A stretch of 64,000 nt of DNA from Druceiella hillmani. Lineage: Eukaryota > Arthropoda > Insecta > Lepidoptera > Hepialidae. A program made the position numbers and the translations under genes. Below, in pieces: positions 48,164 to 61,421 of the stretch (position 1 is the stretch's first letter; each line of letters opens with the position of its first letter). The notes below the pieces were generated by a model. The model saw only the letters and a program-made list of their open reading frames with translations, did not search any database and was not told the DNA's origin. The DNA is taken from contig JAYKKI010000039.1 of NCBI GenBank assembly GCA_039881145.1, positions 19,586,001 through 19,650,000 of the forward strand. Direction: 5' to 3'.

Positions 48164-49040
48164 TTAGACCAATGTATCAGACAAAGGGATGCACTGGCCT
48201 ACTTGCTCTTTAATATTGCCCTCCAAAATATTTTGTGAAAAGCTCGAACTTAAATACCCGTGGTATAATCTTTCACAAATCTGTTCAAATTTTCGCATTC
48301 GCTGATGATATTGACATTGTCGCAAGAACTACTGAGGCACTTAGAGAGGTTTTTACATCACTAGAGGCTGCAGCCTGCAAAATGCAAAATAACACCAAGT
48401 ATATGACCTGTGCCAATTATACCAGCCCTTATTTTGAACTTGGGGTTTGCTAATTTCAAACCGTTAGCAACTTAATATACTTAGGATCAGAAGTTAATAC
48501 TCTCAATGATATCATGCCTGAGATCCGTAATAGGGTCACAGCAGCTAACCGATGTTTTTTTAGTCTTAAAAATACTTAAAGTCTAACTTCACTAGTAGAA
48601 AAACCAAGATTCTGATTTACAAAAGCTTAATTAGACCCATTCTTACCTACTCTGCTGAGACATGGACAAAAGAAACATTTTAAGAAATATTTTTGTGGGT
48701 CTAAAATGTAACAACATCTGGAGAAGAAAAACTAACTCTGAACTTTACAAATTATTTAAAGAACCGGATATAGTCAAATACATCGTAATTCAGAGAATAA
48801 AATGGGCAGGGCACTTGAGCAGAATGGACGACAGTCGAGTAACAAAAAAGAACTTCTCAGCCAGACCATTGGGCTCCCGAACAAGAGGAAGACATAAACT
48901 TAGGTGACTCGACTGCCTGGAAAAAGACTTTAAAATCCTAAGTGTAACGAACTGGATGTCTCTGGCCAAGAATAGGAGAGCTTGGGAGTTGATTCTCCGA
49001 AAGGCATAGGCCCATCCCAGGGTGTCAAGGTATTGAAGAA
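48164..49040 (+). pseudogene. RTE-like non-LTR reverse transcriptase, 3' half
   Basis: In order on the + strand with stops and shifts: RQRDALAYLLFNIALQN (usual RQGDALxCLLFNLALE), then IFAFADDIDIVARTTEALRE with the catalytic FADD intact (48280-48340). Next is SNLIYLGSEVNTLND...EIRNRVTAANRCFFSL, then an open block 48662-48907 with IKWAGHLSRMDDSRVTKKNF, and finally RAWELILRKA and HP. That is the common RTE-type layout. 5' truncated and frameshifted, therefore inactive. Confidence 0.8.
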
Positions 49041-49057
49041 GAAAAATACCAATGTAT

Positions 49058-49091
49058 AGTAATGAAACATCATCTCAGATGTTTCATTACT
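49058..49091. repeat. hairpin at the RTE 3' end
   Basis: AGTAATGAAACATC and GATGTTTCATTACT form 14-nt perfect arms around ATCTCA, about 30 bp after the end of the RTE-like coding region. Confidence 0.9.
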
Positions 49092-50897
49092 CTAAAAATA
49101 ATTGTTTACAAAATAAAACTTAAATACTGAAAGCTTTGCCATTTATCATCTTATCATAATGTAAATATAAACATAATTAATCAACTAAGGATAAGTTCTT
49201 AGTGATTTAACAACTTCTTTAGCTCTCTTTTTAAATGTGCTGAGCTGTGTTGGCACTTGGTACTTGTGGATTAAGGAGCCAAGACCTCATATTTCTTTGG
49301 ATTCTTTATTTTGCTTATAGTGTCCCTCTAGCGAATACTGAGTGTGATGAATGGACATGTTTCATACCCATCAGAATCATATTCATTTATCATATTTATG
49401 TAAATTTGGTGCAAAACATTTAAATACATCTGGCAATTTCACAAAACAAATACATCGGCAAATTAACAAAAAATTGGACATTTTATCCAACCGTACTGAT
49501 TATATGGCCACATAGTCAAATCGGATTTCATTTACTAATTTATGATTCATTTTGAGGTTATATTACCGGTAGGTAATCATATTTAAAAAAATTAAAAACA
49601 TTATAATCTGATTACTATGAAAACTTAAAAACCGGGTTAGTTCAATTTTTTGAGTTAAAAGAAACTTATTTTTTGTTGTAAAAACAACGATTACTACAGC
49701 TCATTTATTATTATTAACCGTCATCGTTTACTGTTTTACTGTGAGTGACATGCTGTGAAAGAACACGCAAATATTTACAAATTATCCCCTACGTAGGTAT
49801 TATATGATGTATAGGATAATTCATAGTAAAACGACCATTTGTTTTAATAATCCATTTTGGAGCTTAAATTAGAAAGGAATTATTAATGCTTTACTTTTTT
49901 AATGGTCCTTTATTTAATAATCGTCAGAAACTTCCATAACTAGAGAAGCCTTCCATAACTATAAAAATAATTACGATGAATTTTGAGATCATATAATAAA
50001 ATCTTACTATTATTCATCTTATTGTATATGTGCAGATATCTCAACTAAAAATAATTTTTTGTAACATATCGTATTATTTGGCTGTTTTTCTTTTTATAAT
50101 TGTATTAAGGTATTTTGAAATTAGAGACATATGAGTTAAGAAGCCGAGATCTAATATTCTTTGGATTCTTTGTTTTGCTTGTAATTTCTTTCTAACGTAA
50201 ATCAATAACAAAAAAAGGCCGCAATGAGCTGCCCCATTTCAGACTAAGAAGTAAAATTACATTAATATATAATTTTTGTGTCAAACTATGAACAAAATAT
50301 TTGAATACATATGGCTACATCATATTAATAAACAATAGGCCATGCTGAACATATATACTCAAACTAGAGATATGGCCAAATTTCCTTGTGTCACGTTTAA
50401 TTAACGACTTATTTCGAGGTTACGTTACTAATAAGCGATTACATTTAATCAAAAATATCAAGAAAAACATCTCATAATTTAGAATAATACAAGTTGACTA
50501 AAAAAATCTGGGGTCGATTCAAACTTTGAACTTAAAAAAATTAATAAATTTGTTGTTTTTATTTAGTAAAAACAACATTTACAACACCTGGTTTATACTA
50601 GTAGCCGTAAGTTACTCCTATTAGCTAAAGACACGTAGTGAAAAAGTACTGAAATATTTCGTTTTGCCATTTTATCTGACTGGCCATATTACCTTGGGCA
50701 AAATATTGTCATAATCAATTTTGAAATGTATGGAATACCTCTCATAACCATAATAAAAATGTAATTATTTTTCTCTATGTTCATAATGCTATCTGTCATA
50801 ATGTCATTTTAAGTATATGTTTTAAAAACTGCAGGTGTCCGGAGTTCTCTCTAATTTTCTTCTCTTGATATGAAATGCTATTGGATTTAAGTGTAAA
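49092..50897. other. intergenic upstream of inhibitor-2, no gene
   Basis: AT-rich. Two diverged copies of AAGGAGCCAAGACCTCATAT-like and TTTGGATTCTTTATTTTGCT-like words occur near 49274-49318 and 50138-50180, about 865 bp apart, suggesting an old segmental duplication. No clear promoter motif could be assigned. Confidence 0.4.
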
Positions 50898-51458
50898 ATG
50901 TCAGAAAATCTAGAAAAAAAGCCACCGAAAGGAATTTTGAAGACGTCAAAAAGCGTAGAATATCACGATAACCCTTCAACTTCATCCCGAAAAATATCAA
51001 AGGAACAAAGATTTGATGAAATGAACATAATAGCCACCTTCCATCCCTCAGATAAGGATTATGGACACATGAAAATTGATGAACCGAAAACGCCCTTCGC
51101 TGAGTCATCGGACCCAGCCCTTACAACAATAGACCAGTTGGATGCGAGCTTACTGGCTGCAAAACTGGCAGCCAGTATGAATAGACCTACGCGATCGTCG
51201 AAAAGCGACAACGACAGTGATGAAGAAATCATTGAGACGGAAGCGGAAAGAGAGCGCAGATTAGAATTCGAGAAAAAACGCAAGAGCCATTACAATGAAT
51301 TTCAAGCTATGAAGTTGGCAAAGCAGCTAATGGAAGAGGAGGAAGAGGACGAGGAGGAGGAGCAGGAACAGAGTCAAAGGCGAGCCTGGAATTCGCAGGG
51401 ATGTACAAGTGTAAGCGGGGAGCGGGCAAAGGGGCGCGGTAAAAAATCTCATCCTTGA
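50898..51458 (+). CDS. protein phosphatase inhibitor 2 (I-2 family)
   Basis: 186-residue regulator of protein phosphatase 1 (PP1) catalytic subunit; the family inhibits and chaperones PP1 and is switched by GSK3-type phosphorylation. Seen here: KGILK at residues 11-15 (first PP1-binding motif), KEQRFDEMNIIATFHPSDKD at 35-54 followed by YGHMKIDEPKTPF (second PP1-contact region, with the conserved PxTP site at Thr65), and RKSHYNEFQAMKLAKQL at 128-144 (the helix that covers the PP1 active site). An acidic Glu/Asp tract (145-157) is also normal. The start codon has AAA upstream and is followed at once by the usual N-terminus. The last about 20 residues (after RRAW) are basic and atypical; they could be read-through past a GTAAGC donor near 51411. 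Otherwise the gene is intronless, so it might be a retrocopy. Confidence 0.9.
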   Translation: MSENLEKKPPKGILKTSKSVEYHDNPSTSSRKISKEQRFDEMNIIATFHPSDKDYGHMKIDEPKTPFAESSDPALTTIDQLDASLLAAKLAASMNRPTRSSKSDNDSDEEIIETEAERERRLEFEKKRKSHYNEFQAMKLAKQLMEEEEEDEEEEQEQSQRRAWNSQGCTSVSGERAKGRGKKSHP

Positions 51459-51576
51459 CCGTGTTACGTTCTGCCATATTCATTTTAGAAATATCATATT
51501 ACATTGTTATTTATATATTTATAATTAATTAATTGTAAATATTAGCTTATTGTAATGTGCATTTGTCGGTGACAAT

Positions 51577-51582
51577 AATAAA
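51577..51582 (+). promoter_or_regulatory. poly(A) signal of the inhibitor-2 gene
   Basis: AATAAA 119 bp after the stop codon, in the expected position for a single-exon transcript. Confidence 0.6.
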
Positions 51583-51599
51583 TTGTTGCATATTTAAAA

Positions 51600-54500
51600 G
51601 CCAATTGTGATTCCTGAAACTATACTGGTGTTAGTAATATTTGTGAGTTTCAAATTATTCCTTTTTTTAGGTTTGATTTGTAGAAGTTGTGTGAAACCTA
51701 TGTCGATTGGTTTCCAAATATGAGATTATTATAAACAAAAAACATACCGACAAAACCATGACTGATTTCTCATTCTAAATTTGTTGTAGTGTAATTTATC
51801 CAGTAACGCTTTGATTAAATTTGGTAAGTGATTAACTTCATATATTTATTGCTCGTCGTTGGACGGTCTGATTATAACTTCCAAATATTTTTGAACTTTT
51901 GCAATGAATGCTTTTAAGAGTTTTTTCAATATTTATTACGGGTTTAAAGAAAATGAAAATTATTTGTCGGTTCTCAGCCTAAGTGAGACCAGCTGTGAAA
52001 AATGATTTGATTGAAAGGTAACATTTTTTAAATATACAAACTATTGTTATGAATATAGAATCAAAGTTATTTCGAACGACGTAATTGTTGACTGAATTCA
52101 CCAAATTAGTTTAATAAGTTATTGGTTTATTATCTCTTTAAGTTTGGCAATTAGTTGTGTCGTTTTCACGATCTCTCAAACACGATAATGAAATTAACTG
52201 ACTGTTATTGCTAATTAATATTTATTATTATCAAATGAATAATAATATTGTACTGATATTGAGAACACGAAAGGTTTTAAAAAGACATTAAGCTGACTCG
52301 TGACATATTTTTCCTGTACATCTCACATTGTACAACAAAATGTATATTTACACTTTAGGCAGTTCACACAATTGACATGTTTTGCTTAGCTAATATTTTA
52401 AGCAATAAACAGTATAGATGACAGAACCTATAGAAGTAGGCCATTGAAATATTAACGATCGTTTGTCACGCCTAGTTTAGTTGAGTGTTTTCAGTCATTA
52501 CCAGTTTTTTTTCATATATTTGTTTTTAATAATACATATTTTTCTAGTACTTCAACTGCTCTCTAAATTGCTATCAGTGTTATCTTGTAAAATATTAGTG
52601 ACACAGCCCTAGTTTAGCTATTACCTACAGCAGTAACTTGGAGCTGAATTAAAAGTAAACATTTGATTTTGATGGATTATTTGCAAGTCTTAAGATGTTA
52701 CTTTATATTTAGTAATAAGTTCAAAATCCATCCGACTGTATTCGAATTACATGTATTATAATTACTATCCTGACGTTGTTAGGTAGAAATTTTAATACAC
52801 ATGATCTGTAGGTTCGAATACACATAATCTGGATTCAAAACAAATTCAGTTTCATCCATTAGCTTGTAGGCTATAGTTTTCCAAGTGTCTTGTCACATAA
52901 TTTGATTAATATTTTACAGAAGTAAATTCGAATATACTTATAGGAAATTTTATAAATTTGTTCTGCAATATAACCTATCGTACACCATAGAGGTTTTAAA
53001 ATACAGCCAAAAGCATTGTAAGCTGTTTACACATCTTCAAAATATTTTCATAAAGAACACAATAAGAACCAATATTTTTTTAAACATCGAGTAGAGAAGC
53101 TTTGAAGTTGTAAGAGTTTGATTTAAAATTAATAAACACGTTATAATGCTTATCAGAATAAGAAATATTAAGATGATGATAAAGCAGCTTCATATTCTTA
53201 ATTTTCAGGTAAATACTTGATAATATGTTCATACCTATGATAATCCTGCCTGATATATATAGCCTTCAGTTGCTTACAGGACTAGTGACAGTCCTGTAAA
53301 TTTATGTTATTACATTCAGTGCAAGTCGTTCACCTATTTGCAATTAGGCGTGTGACTTGTTTCTAAAGTTTTACAAATTAGAAATTTGTATAAATATTCC
53401 AATTTTATACGCTCTTAATGTGTAGAGGGGATAAACGAATGTGCACTTTATTGTTTGACTTTTATAGTTTATGAAAGCTTTATCTGATTTATTGCTTTTA
53501 TATAATTTAATAGCTGATAGTAAAATAGTGAGTTATATGTTTTACCATTATATCCTTAGGCCATTGCCAAACATTTGAATATAAGGTGCAAGGCAAGTCT
53601 GTTATTGAAAATCATGCTTGAAATTAATGTTTTTGTGTTATCATGTTTCAAAAGAATGTATATAAAATAATGAAAAATTAATTCACCATCTAGCAACAAA
53701 TATGGGACACAACCTATTATATTTATTTTTTACTATTATATGAATGCCTTAAAACTAATAAACTAACTGCTACATAACGATTTTATCTTTTTTCTATTAG
53801 TTTTAGAATACCATAAAATCATAAAAATAAATAAAATTAAAGTGTCTGTCTATGATTTCCAATTACTTTTTTCATTTGCTTATCTGGTTATAGAACACAT
53901 ATTAAAAAAAATGTTGTCTAGTAGAGAAATGTGTACGAATGGCTTAAACTCAAAAATGACAAAAATGTTGAATTTTACACAGTTGTGAATTTTATATAGA
54001 TACTGGGACCAATTTATCGTTGTTTTAATAGTGATATCTCAAACGGTTCCAAAGGTATAACGAAGAAAACCTTACTCAAAAAATTAAGCAACATTGGAGC
54101 GTGAACAACTGTAGGAAAATGCAGAAGCTGGCACCGCATAATATAATCAAATGCTTTAATAAAGAATATGCATGTAATTTAAATTTGGTTCAAATATTTT
54201 TTTCCAGTTATTTTATTAATCGGACACTATATCTAAACCTTTATTTTCTTAATTAATTCCTTTTTAACTGCATAAATTAAAAAATAAAAAGTGCAAGTTA
54301 TGCGAGGGAAATTGAAATTGTCGAAATGCAACACTATTGGTTAGAATGAAACGTGACATCAGAAGCTATGTAAACAAGCTCGTATGTTTACATTTGTGTG
54401 GAATTTGTTGTGTTTCATAAGAAAAAATAATGTTCTTGCAATATTTTACATATTTAGTGCATTTCTAATATAATAGTAAGATTGAGAATCGTCTAGAACG

Positions 54501-56470
54501 ATGACTGAAAGTGGTTTTGTGAAAACATAATCTGATAATTTGCCGAGAATGCATTCATCATGACATTATATTTTGCTTCAAATCCAGATTTTACATCTGC
54601 CAAAGTAATTGCTTTAATACATGATTTATGATTACATTCAATGCAAAACTCACTTATGATTAACTGAAATCATACAAGCTATCCAAATAAACTAGCTATC
54701 CATACTTACTTTAAAGTGATCTTCACAACAATGGAAACAACTTATTGCAGATACTTGATCTCTTCTCATAACCTTGCACCATTATTTTCATATTTTTACA
54801 TTTCTAGGGATAAAAAAAACACTTTATCAGGTGCACTTCTAATAGTATTTTTGCATCTAGGTACGATACAACACTTACAACTTGGGTTTCGAGCTTTTTT
54901 CATGGTTTAAACTGAAAATATGTTTAAATTAACGATAACTATGTAAACAGACACTAGGCATAGCTTTTGACGTCATCCAAGGCGTGCGAGAATGACGGTT
55001 TTTAGTAAGCTGAAATTTATTGACTGTTTTAAATTTAATTGAAACATTTCCAACAGTATTTCTGTGTTTTGCTAGGTCATAATGATGTAAGCAGTCAATT
55101 AAAAATATCAAAATACAACACGCATATTCCCTATTGTTATATTAGAGCTTATTTCTGACACTGTTCAGGAAAAACAGAATTTCTAAACCCAATTTTAGCA
55201 GTGGCAGATCTAGGATTTTATAATACAATTAGAAAAAAAAGATTTGTAATAAAATTATATATTAATTTTTTAAAATTTTCTATTTGCAACAGGAAATATT
55301 TGATTATCGACATCTTCGCCAGAAAACAAATAACAAAAGTTTGCTAATAAGAAAAGCTAACAATTTCATTACCTGTTGATTAGAAATATTAGAAAAAATG
55401 TTTTAACAGCTGTTGAGACCACCAAATAAAACACTGTTTGCTTCAGAGGTTATGAGAGAAAGTAACTGCTGAACACGAACATAAAAGATTAAAGTAAGCC
55501 AAACTGCCGAACACGAATATAAAAGATTAAAGTGAGCTAAAACAAATAAATATGTAATGATAAATTGACGGAATAAAACCCCTTGGAAGGACGAATCTAG
55601 ATTTCAGATAAATATATCTAACAGAAGACATTTTATGTGCCACAAAACAAAGAAAAAAGCTAGAAATTTGCAATGTGCTAATGAATAACTATGGGAAAAT
55701 GGCAATGGCTTGCTGGCACTATGGAGACAAGCATGGGAGTCTTATGAAAAAGAACAGTAAGCTAAATAATGAAACATATTTCGAAATCCTTCAGCGCCAT
55801 ACCGTCTATGCTACTAAACCTTACTGGATGGGACTTTAGCTTTCATGTCTTCGACTGTGTTCAGGACACATAAGGGAAAAAGAAAACACAGTTGGAGTTG
55901 GGAGATGGAAATTACAATTACTTGATCTCTATCAAATTAGGATGAGATGATATAGACAATCCAAGTTGAAAAAGTTCAACAGCTGTGGTACTTTAATTTA
56001 AAAAAAATTATTGTTTTCATTTAAAATCCTTAGCTTTCCATAGTTTTGTGCATTAATGTACAGATTATAAAACCAAAATATTTTTGGAGTAAGTTTGTAT
56101 GTTTAGAAAATTACAAAAAGTGAAACATATTGATAGTGGGGAAAACGAGCAATGAAAACAATTGAATAAATGAGGGTTTTCTGTCTATAAAATTTTTTTT
56201 GATTACTACGCAATTACCATACCTATTTCCTTTTTAGAGTTTGTGTCTTAGAATAAAAAAAAAGGGAACCCTCATAGGTTCACTCTGTTGTCCATCTGTA
56301 GTCGGAGATATCAAGTTGAAATTAATATCAAATTCTCAGGGCCTCGTAGTATGTATAAAAAAGTTATGGTTCTAACTCAATGCAATTAAAAATATTGCCC
56401 TTCAAATACCAAATAATTTGATATTAACACACTCATTAAAAGTACTAACAGTATTTGTTAACTTAGAATC
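51600..56470. other. long intergenic stretch, nothing recognised
   Basis: Nearly 5 kb of AT-rich DNA. No exon with a recognisable product, no RNA gene and no tandem array seen on either strand. 56250-56400 (GGGAACCCTCATAGGTTCAC onward) resembles short element-derived sequence found widely in insects, but this is only an impression. Confidence 0.4.
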
Positions 56471-56474
56471 TAGA

Positions 56475-57560
56475 GATTTGGTTCCTCTTCATCGTCATCA
56501 GCCTGTACCTATTCACTGTTAGAATTAGGCATTTCCCAAGGCGTGTCACTGCACATAGTCTTTCGCATCCTATCAACTTTTTGAAGTCATCTGTACACTG
56601 TGTTTTGAGGTGCGTCGTCTCCACTAGAGAACTCATCTGTCCAATAGGTTCTTCTCATTTCGGATTTTATCCTTCACAGACACTCCAATTGTAGATAGCT
56701 CTTTCCCTTGTTTACTGAGCTATTTTAAATTTATGGTCAGGCCGACCATAAATATCCATATTATCATGTCAAGCACAATGGTTAAAGACCTTCGTCTTTC
56801 AGGACTGCATAATTAGCAACGAAGATAATTTCCCAAACTCCACCCAACCCAGTAGAATTTCTCTATCAGCTTCTATGTCGCAGTTGTTTCTACCCAACTG
56901 AAACATTTATCCAAGTTAGACATACCCTTGAAAAGCTTTGACACTAGCATAATCGACGTTCACTTGTCTTAATTTGACTTTAGTCTTGTTCAAGTTCATA
57001 TCAAGATCTAGTCGCCTGGAAGAATTGTCTAAGCTAGTCAGTATTTCCACCAAATCCCCCAAAAGGTGGTGTGAAAAAAGGGGTGTTTACCTTAATTACT
57101 TGGTCATCAGTGAAACTCAGGTGTGAAGTAAATTTATAATAATGCCCCTCTTTTCCAATCCAAGGTCTTGAAGACATTTTCCAATGCGTATATGAAAATG
57201 TTTGTTGATATATGGTAACATTACCATGTCTCATTTCTTAATGCAGTTGTATAGGTCTTGTTACTTAGTACTGTAAAGAGACGAAAAGCTATACACAGTG
57301 GATGATTACATTGTTCAAACTTTTTATATTCTTTCACTGAATATGGATGTCATTTATGGTGCTGTAACCTTGTCAAACCCCACTCGTCCCAGAGGCTAGA
57401 AGTCATCGAATCTTCATGCGAGATAGTTCATGATAACTCTCAAGAACATCTTGTAGACGTAGCTTAAGAGAGAAATTATTCATTTATTCTTGGGAAGAGT
57501 GTCTTCTCTTGTTTTCTCGTGAGCTATACAATATATCTTAGGTGGAGTGGATAGCATCGT
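56475..57560 (-). pseudogene. BovB/RTE-like non-LTR reverse transcriptase relic
   Basis: Minus strand, in order with several frame changes: HPLCIAFRLF (for PLCIAFVDY), ALENVFKTLDWKRGA and HLSFTDDQVIKV (for HLRFADDIVI; the FADD box reads FTDD), then LDLDMNLNKTKV. Next come QLGRNNCDIEADREILLGWV and EFGKLSSL (for QLGRNNFDxEADRRIQLGWAAFGKL), LKTKVFNHCA, RERAIYN, and TDDFKKLIGCERL near the end. The element ends with a TCATCGTCATCAGCC word whose complement fits the TGATGA-type tail of this clade. The order is canonical; the gene is dead. Confidence 0.85.
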
Positions 57561-59050
57561 AGACATTCATAACGAGTATAGAGTGAATCTGATAGAACTG
57601 TAACCCTTTAGTTTATTCCCTTCCATTTTACCTTCATTTACAAAAATTTTTTGGGGTTTCCCATGGAGAAACGTGGTATGTAGGGATCATTTTTAATTCT
57701 CAAGATATAATCATTGTTCTAAAGAGCCGTTCATAAATTTTGATACATCGGAGTCTATTTATCATTCAACTACAAATAATAATCCCCACTACATCACAGC
57801 TATTCAATTAATCATAAGTAACTTTCTATCTTCCACATTTTATCATAAATACTAAAAAGGTGATGACAATGTAGCTTGATTGTTATTTTAAAATTAAAGT
57901 TTCAAATTAAAGTCAACATTTTTAAAATTTACTTTTAAATATTCAAGTAAAAACAATAGTTATTCATAGTAAATGGCTTTAAAAATCTTAACACCTTAAC
58001 TGTGATTCGGTCAATAAAGAAATTACCAAAAAAATAAATATTGATACATAAATTATTACTACTATGAATGAGGTAAAAGAAGTAGTATGACTTTATTATT
58101 GCACGCTTATAATTAATATATCGACTGAATTTTGACTGACATTTGAGATATCCACGTTGCTGAACATACTTCAAAAAACCTCGCAACCATTCCCTTATTA
58201 ATTTTATCTAAATGCAAACACAAAGACTCAAACAAATTTCATCCATTGATAAGCTATGAATACATTTGGTAAAATAAATTAATTGACATATAGCCAAATA
58301 TATAATATGAACAATATTACGTCCGTCAGATAATAGATCAATAATGTCTTATCTTATCCAATGTATACGTTCAATAAATACATTATTCGCATTCTTATCT
58401 TAATGATACAATACTATCCACAAATATTGAACGTTTGAATACCAAAATAATGAAATGCACAATACAGACTATAAGGTGATAATGCTATAATGAATATAAT
58501 GTCTCTCTGCTGTTCTCCAATTGGATAGCCATTTCCGAGACCATTTGTTACGGTCATAAAAAAATTATACAAATAATGAATTTTATCTTTAAATTTAAGT
58601 CATTCCTAAATTCATGAGGACTTCAGATTGATTTTGCCCTGTTTTGATTAGCAGCTTCCCTATTTATCAATACTTGGACAATCTATCGTTAATTAACTTT
58701 TTCAAGAATAAATACTGATGTTTTTCTGGATAAACTAGTAGTTAAACAACTAACTATAGTAAACAAATTGGAAAATTTTGTCATAAATTGATAAAGATCG
58801 TCAGTAGCTATTATTAAAATATTAAAATAAAAATTTCTGAGCTTGTATACCATCAGGAACAACCTTTCCTCTAAAGCTGCAGGTTTGTTATTCTTGTATT
58901 CATTGATAATATGGTTCATCAAGAATTCATCGACGGTAATTTGTCTGCATTGCCACCATTGTCAATGTTTTGTTTTTACTGGAAGAGTCCAAAAAATAAT
59001 GGAGAGAAATGAATAAATAAATTTGAATTTATTTTGGAAAAGTATATAGG
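57561..59050. other. intergenic with one unexplained minus-strand frame
   Basis: AT-rich. The minus-strand frame at 58955-58689 continues upstream of its first Met to a GCAG acceptor-like site and reads QITVDEFLMNHIINEYKNNK and onward to a stop. It looks less random than its neighbours, but no family was recognised. Confidence 0.3.
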
Positions 59051-59346
59051 CACAATTAAATGAAACTATGTGATGTAGTATTATTTCTACTTTCTTTAAG
59101 TTCTTTACCACAACCTAGGTTTCGTTGTATTACAACATCTTCAAGTGGGATATTAGCAAAGATTCTTTGATGATTTTTAGAATCTGTTTGTATTAATCTT
59201 TGCTAATAGTCCACCTGAAGATGTAATACAACGAAGCCTAGGTTGTGGTAAAAAGCTTAAAGAAAGTACAAATAATACTACATCACATAGTTTCATTTAA
59301 TTGTGAATAATGAATTTCTACAAAATTAACACCAAAATATATTCAA
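59051..59346. mobile_element. palindromic element copy 4
   Basis: Palindrome 59051-59307 with a longer central spacer (about 59165-59200), followed by the family extension 59308-59346. Its hammerhead-like motifs are damaged. The left arm (59108-59148, minus) reads TTGAAGA in place of CTGAAGA and has a GUU site. The right arm (59211-59248, plus) lacks three bases of stem II and has GAAG. Confidence 0.8.
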
Positions 59347-61421
59347 AGTAAATAGAGTTTTTATTTCAGGTAGTAATTTAACAATGATAATTTAAATAAA
59401 TATTATTTGCTACTTCTTTGTAATCGATTCCTCAGTGCTGTGGTACACACTATTTTTAGAATCTGTTTCTATTAAGCTGTGTCAACGGTACCAAGAAAAC
59501 CTATTGGCTATAGTTAGTATTTTCTATTTATCAATGTGATCTTTGTACTAAATTTATGTTCTGCTGTGGATATGTTCTATTGCAGATTCCGATTTCTTTC
59601 AACACAGACTTGGTTCATCCCCTTCAAGATCCATGAGACAACAGACATATTTGTATCTAGATCCCAAAGGCACTAAATTTATCATTTTCTTTAGCCTTTT
59701 CTAAGAAAATGGAGAACATGAAGGCTCTCGCCAAATGAATTTTGATCTTTCAGATATTTCATTAAACTATATGTTAGTAAGTCAGGTCATTGCTGCTTTT
59801 CCCAACTATATTCTAAAGATGATTTGTTTTTCAGTCTCTAAATATTTTCGCAACTTCATCACTATTTATAAATCACTAATAGGCAGATTACCTAATTTAT
59901 GATTATCTATTTAGTCTTCAATCTATTGATTTTCAGAACAAACTTCAAATTACGTTGAAACAATAGATATATTTTAAAAGGCAATGTCATACAACAATAT
60001 AGAAATTTATTGTGGTGCCGCCATCCTTATAGTCAAAGCCTTCTGCTTTGTGTATTCACATATATATGTTGAAAGTACGGAGTCCTGGTGTATTCTTGGC
60101 TAAAAAATCATCGGCTATCGTTACCGTCAATGCATATATTTCGAAAGAACATAATGTGGTGTTCAAAGATTTTCATCTCCATGTACACTTACTGATATTT
60201 TAAAATTGCAACTTTCTTAAATGTGCAGTTTTTTTCAATCAACCAACATATGTTCAGGGCTTGCTTAAGTTCCTTCAATCCTAGCCACGAACCTGGCCGC
60301 TCTACGTAAGGCTTAATTTTTGTGAATAACGAGGCAGTCCTTTAGAATGTAAAGCATGACATTATCAGTATATGAGAACAGAAAGATTCTTCAGTAATTT
60401 TCACATTTTAGTGGAGTTTTTATTACCATACCACAGTCTAGTTCACCATATGGGACAACAAAATTCTATTTCTGCCTATACACAATTTTTTTCTTAATTT
60501 GGTGTAAAGTAGCTTCCACACCACTACAAAAAACATCCAGTTCTTCCACTCTTTTTATAATCTCAATATTAGCAATTCTGTGCTCATCTTCTTTATACAG
60601 GTGTTAAATTGGTTAAGCAAGCTGGTTTCTATGGGTTCGTGAGCGCAAAATAGGATGATTATGATCAATAAATTTTTATTTGAATCTCATCTCATTCTTG
60701 ATTAAGTGTCCTATAATGAATGTGCACCACGCGCATTATCAAAACGATTCTACGCAGCACGGCGAACTCCTTTTTCGAACTTGAATATTATTTTACAGAA
60801 AAAAAAACCGATTACACTGGTAATTAAGTATTTTTCTTGTGTTTTTTTCTTTTTGATAGAAGGTTCTGTTTACGATAATGAAATATGAGAAAATATTGAA
60901 AACAAAAAAATGTTTTGAGATCAAAAATATGAATTATTTTTTTTTTATAATGATGACCCATGTCTCCTCCAAAGGCCTGTGTATTAAAGCCATGATGAGG
61001 AAAATCAGACTTCTGAAAAGATGTCTTAAGGAAAAATATATTGTCTATGTATAAAAATATAACTATAAACAAAGATGTTATATTGTATATATGTGTATTA
61101 GCGCCTTCAAAAAAACTTGAAGTAATTTGTCTGATTTTCAATATCACTATCTCTTTTATTTACATGCATGCAGACTATCTCTTTCCTTCGGTGATTAAAC
61201 AAAGTTAATCGCATATAAAAAATGTCACTGTATGCGTCATTACTCACTAAAACATATGTACATGTATAAATGTATTTATCTCCCTCACACTGAGTATATG
61301 TTATAATGTATCATAATTTAGATCTGTGGTCTCAAGGGTATTCTTCTCTCTTACGCTTATGACATTTATTGTTTCTGTCTCTAAGTATTGACGTTGTAAA
61401 CTTTAAAAACACATTTCTATT
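59347..61421. other. intergenic, possible coding relic on the minus strand
   Basis: No gene can be supported. Between about 60620 and 59980 the minus strand has several stop-bounded stretches that look protein-like (for example KIKPYVERPGSWLGLKELKQ near 60310-60250), but no family was recognised. Confidence 0.3.

Noticed and set aside
50887..51283. Minus-strand genes opposite inhibitor-2
   Set aside because: Shadows of the well-conserved + strand frame.
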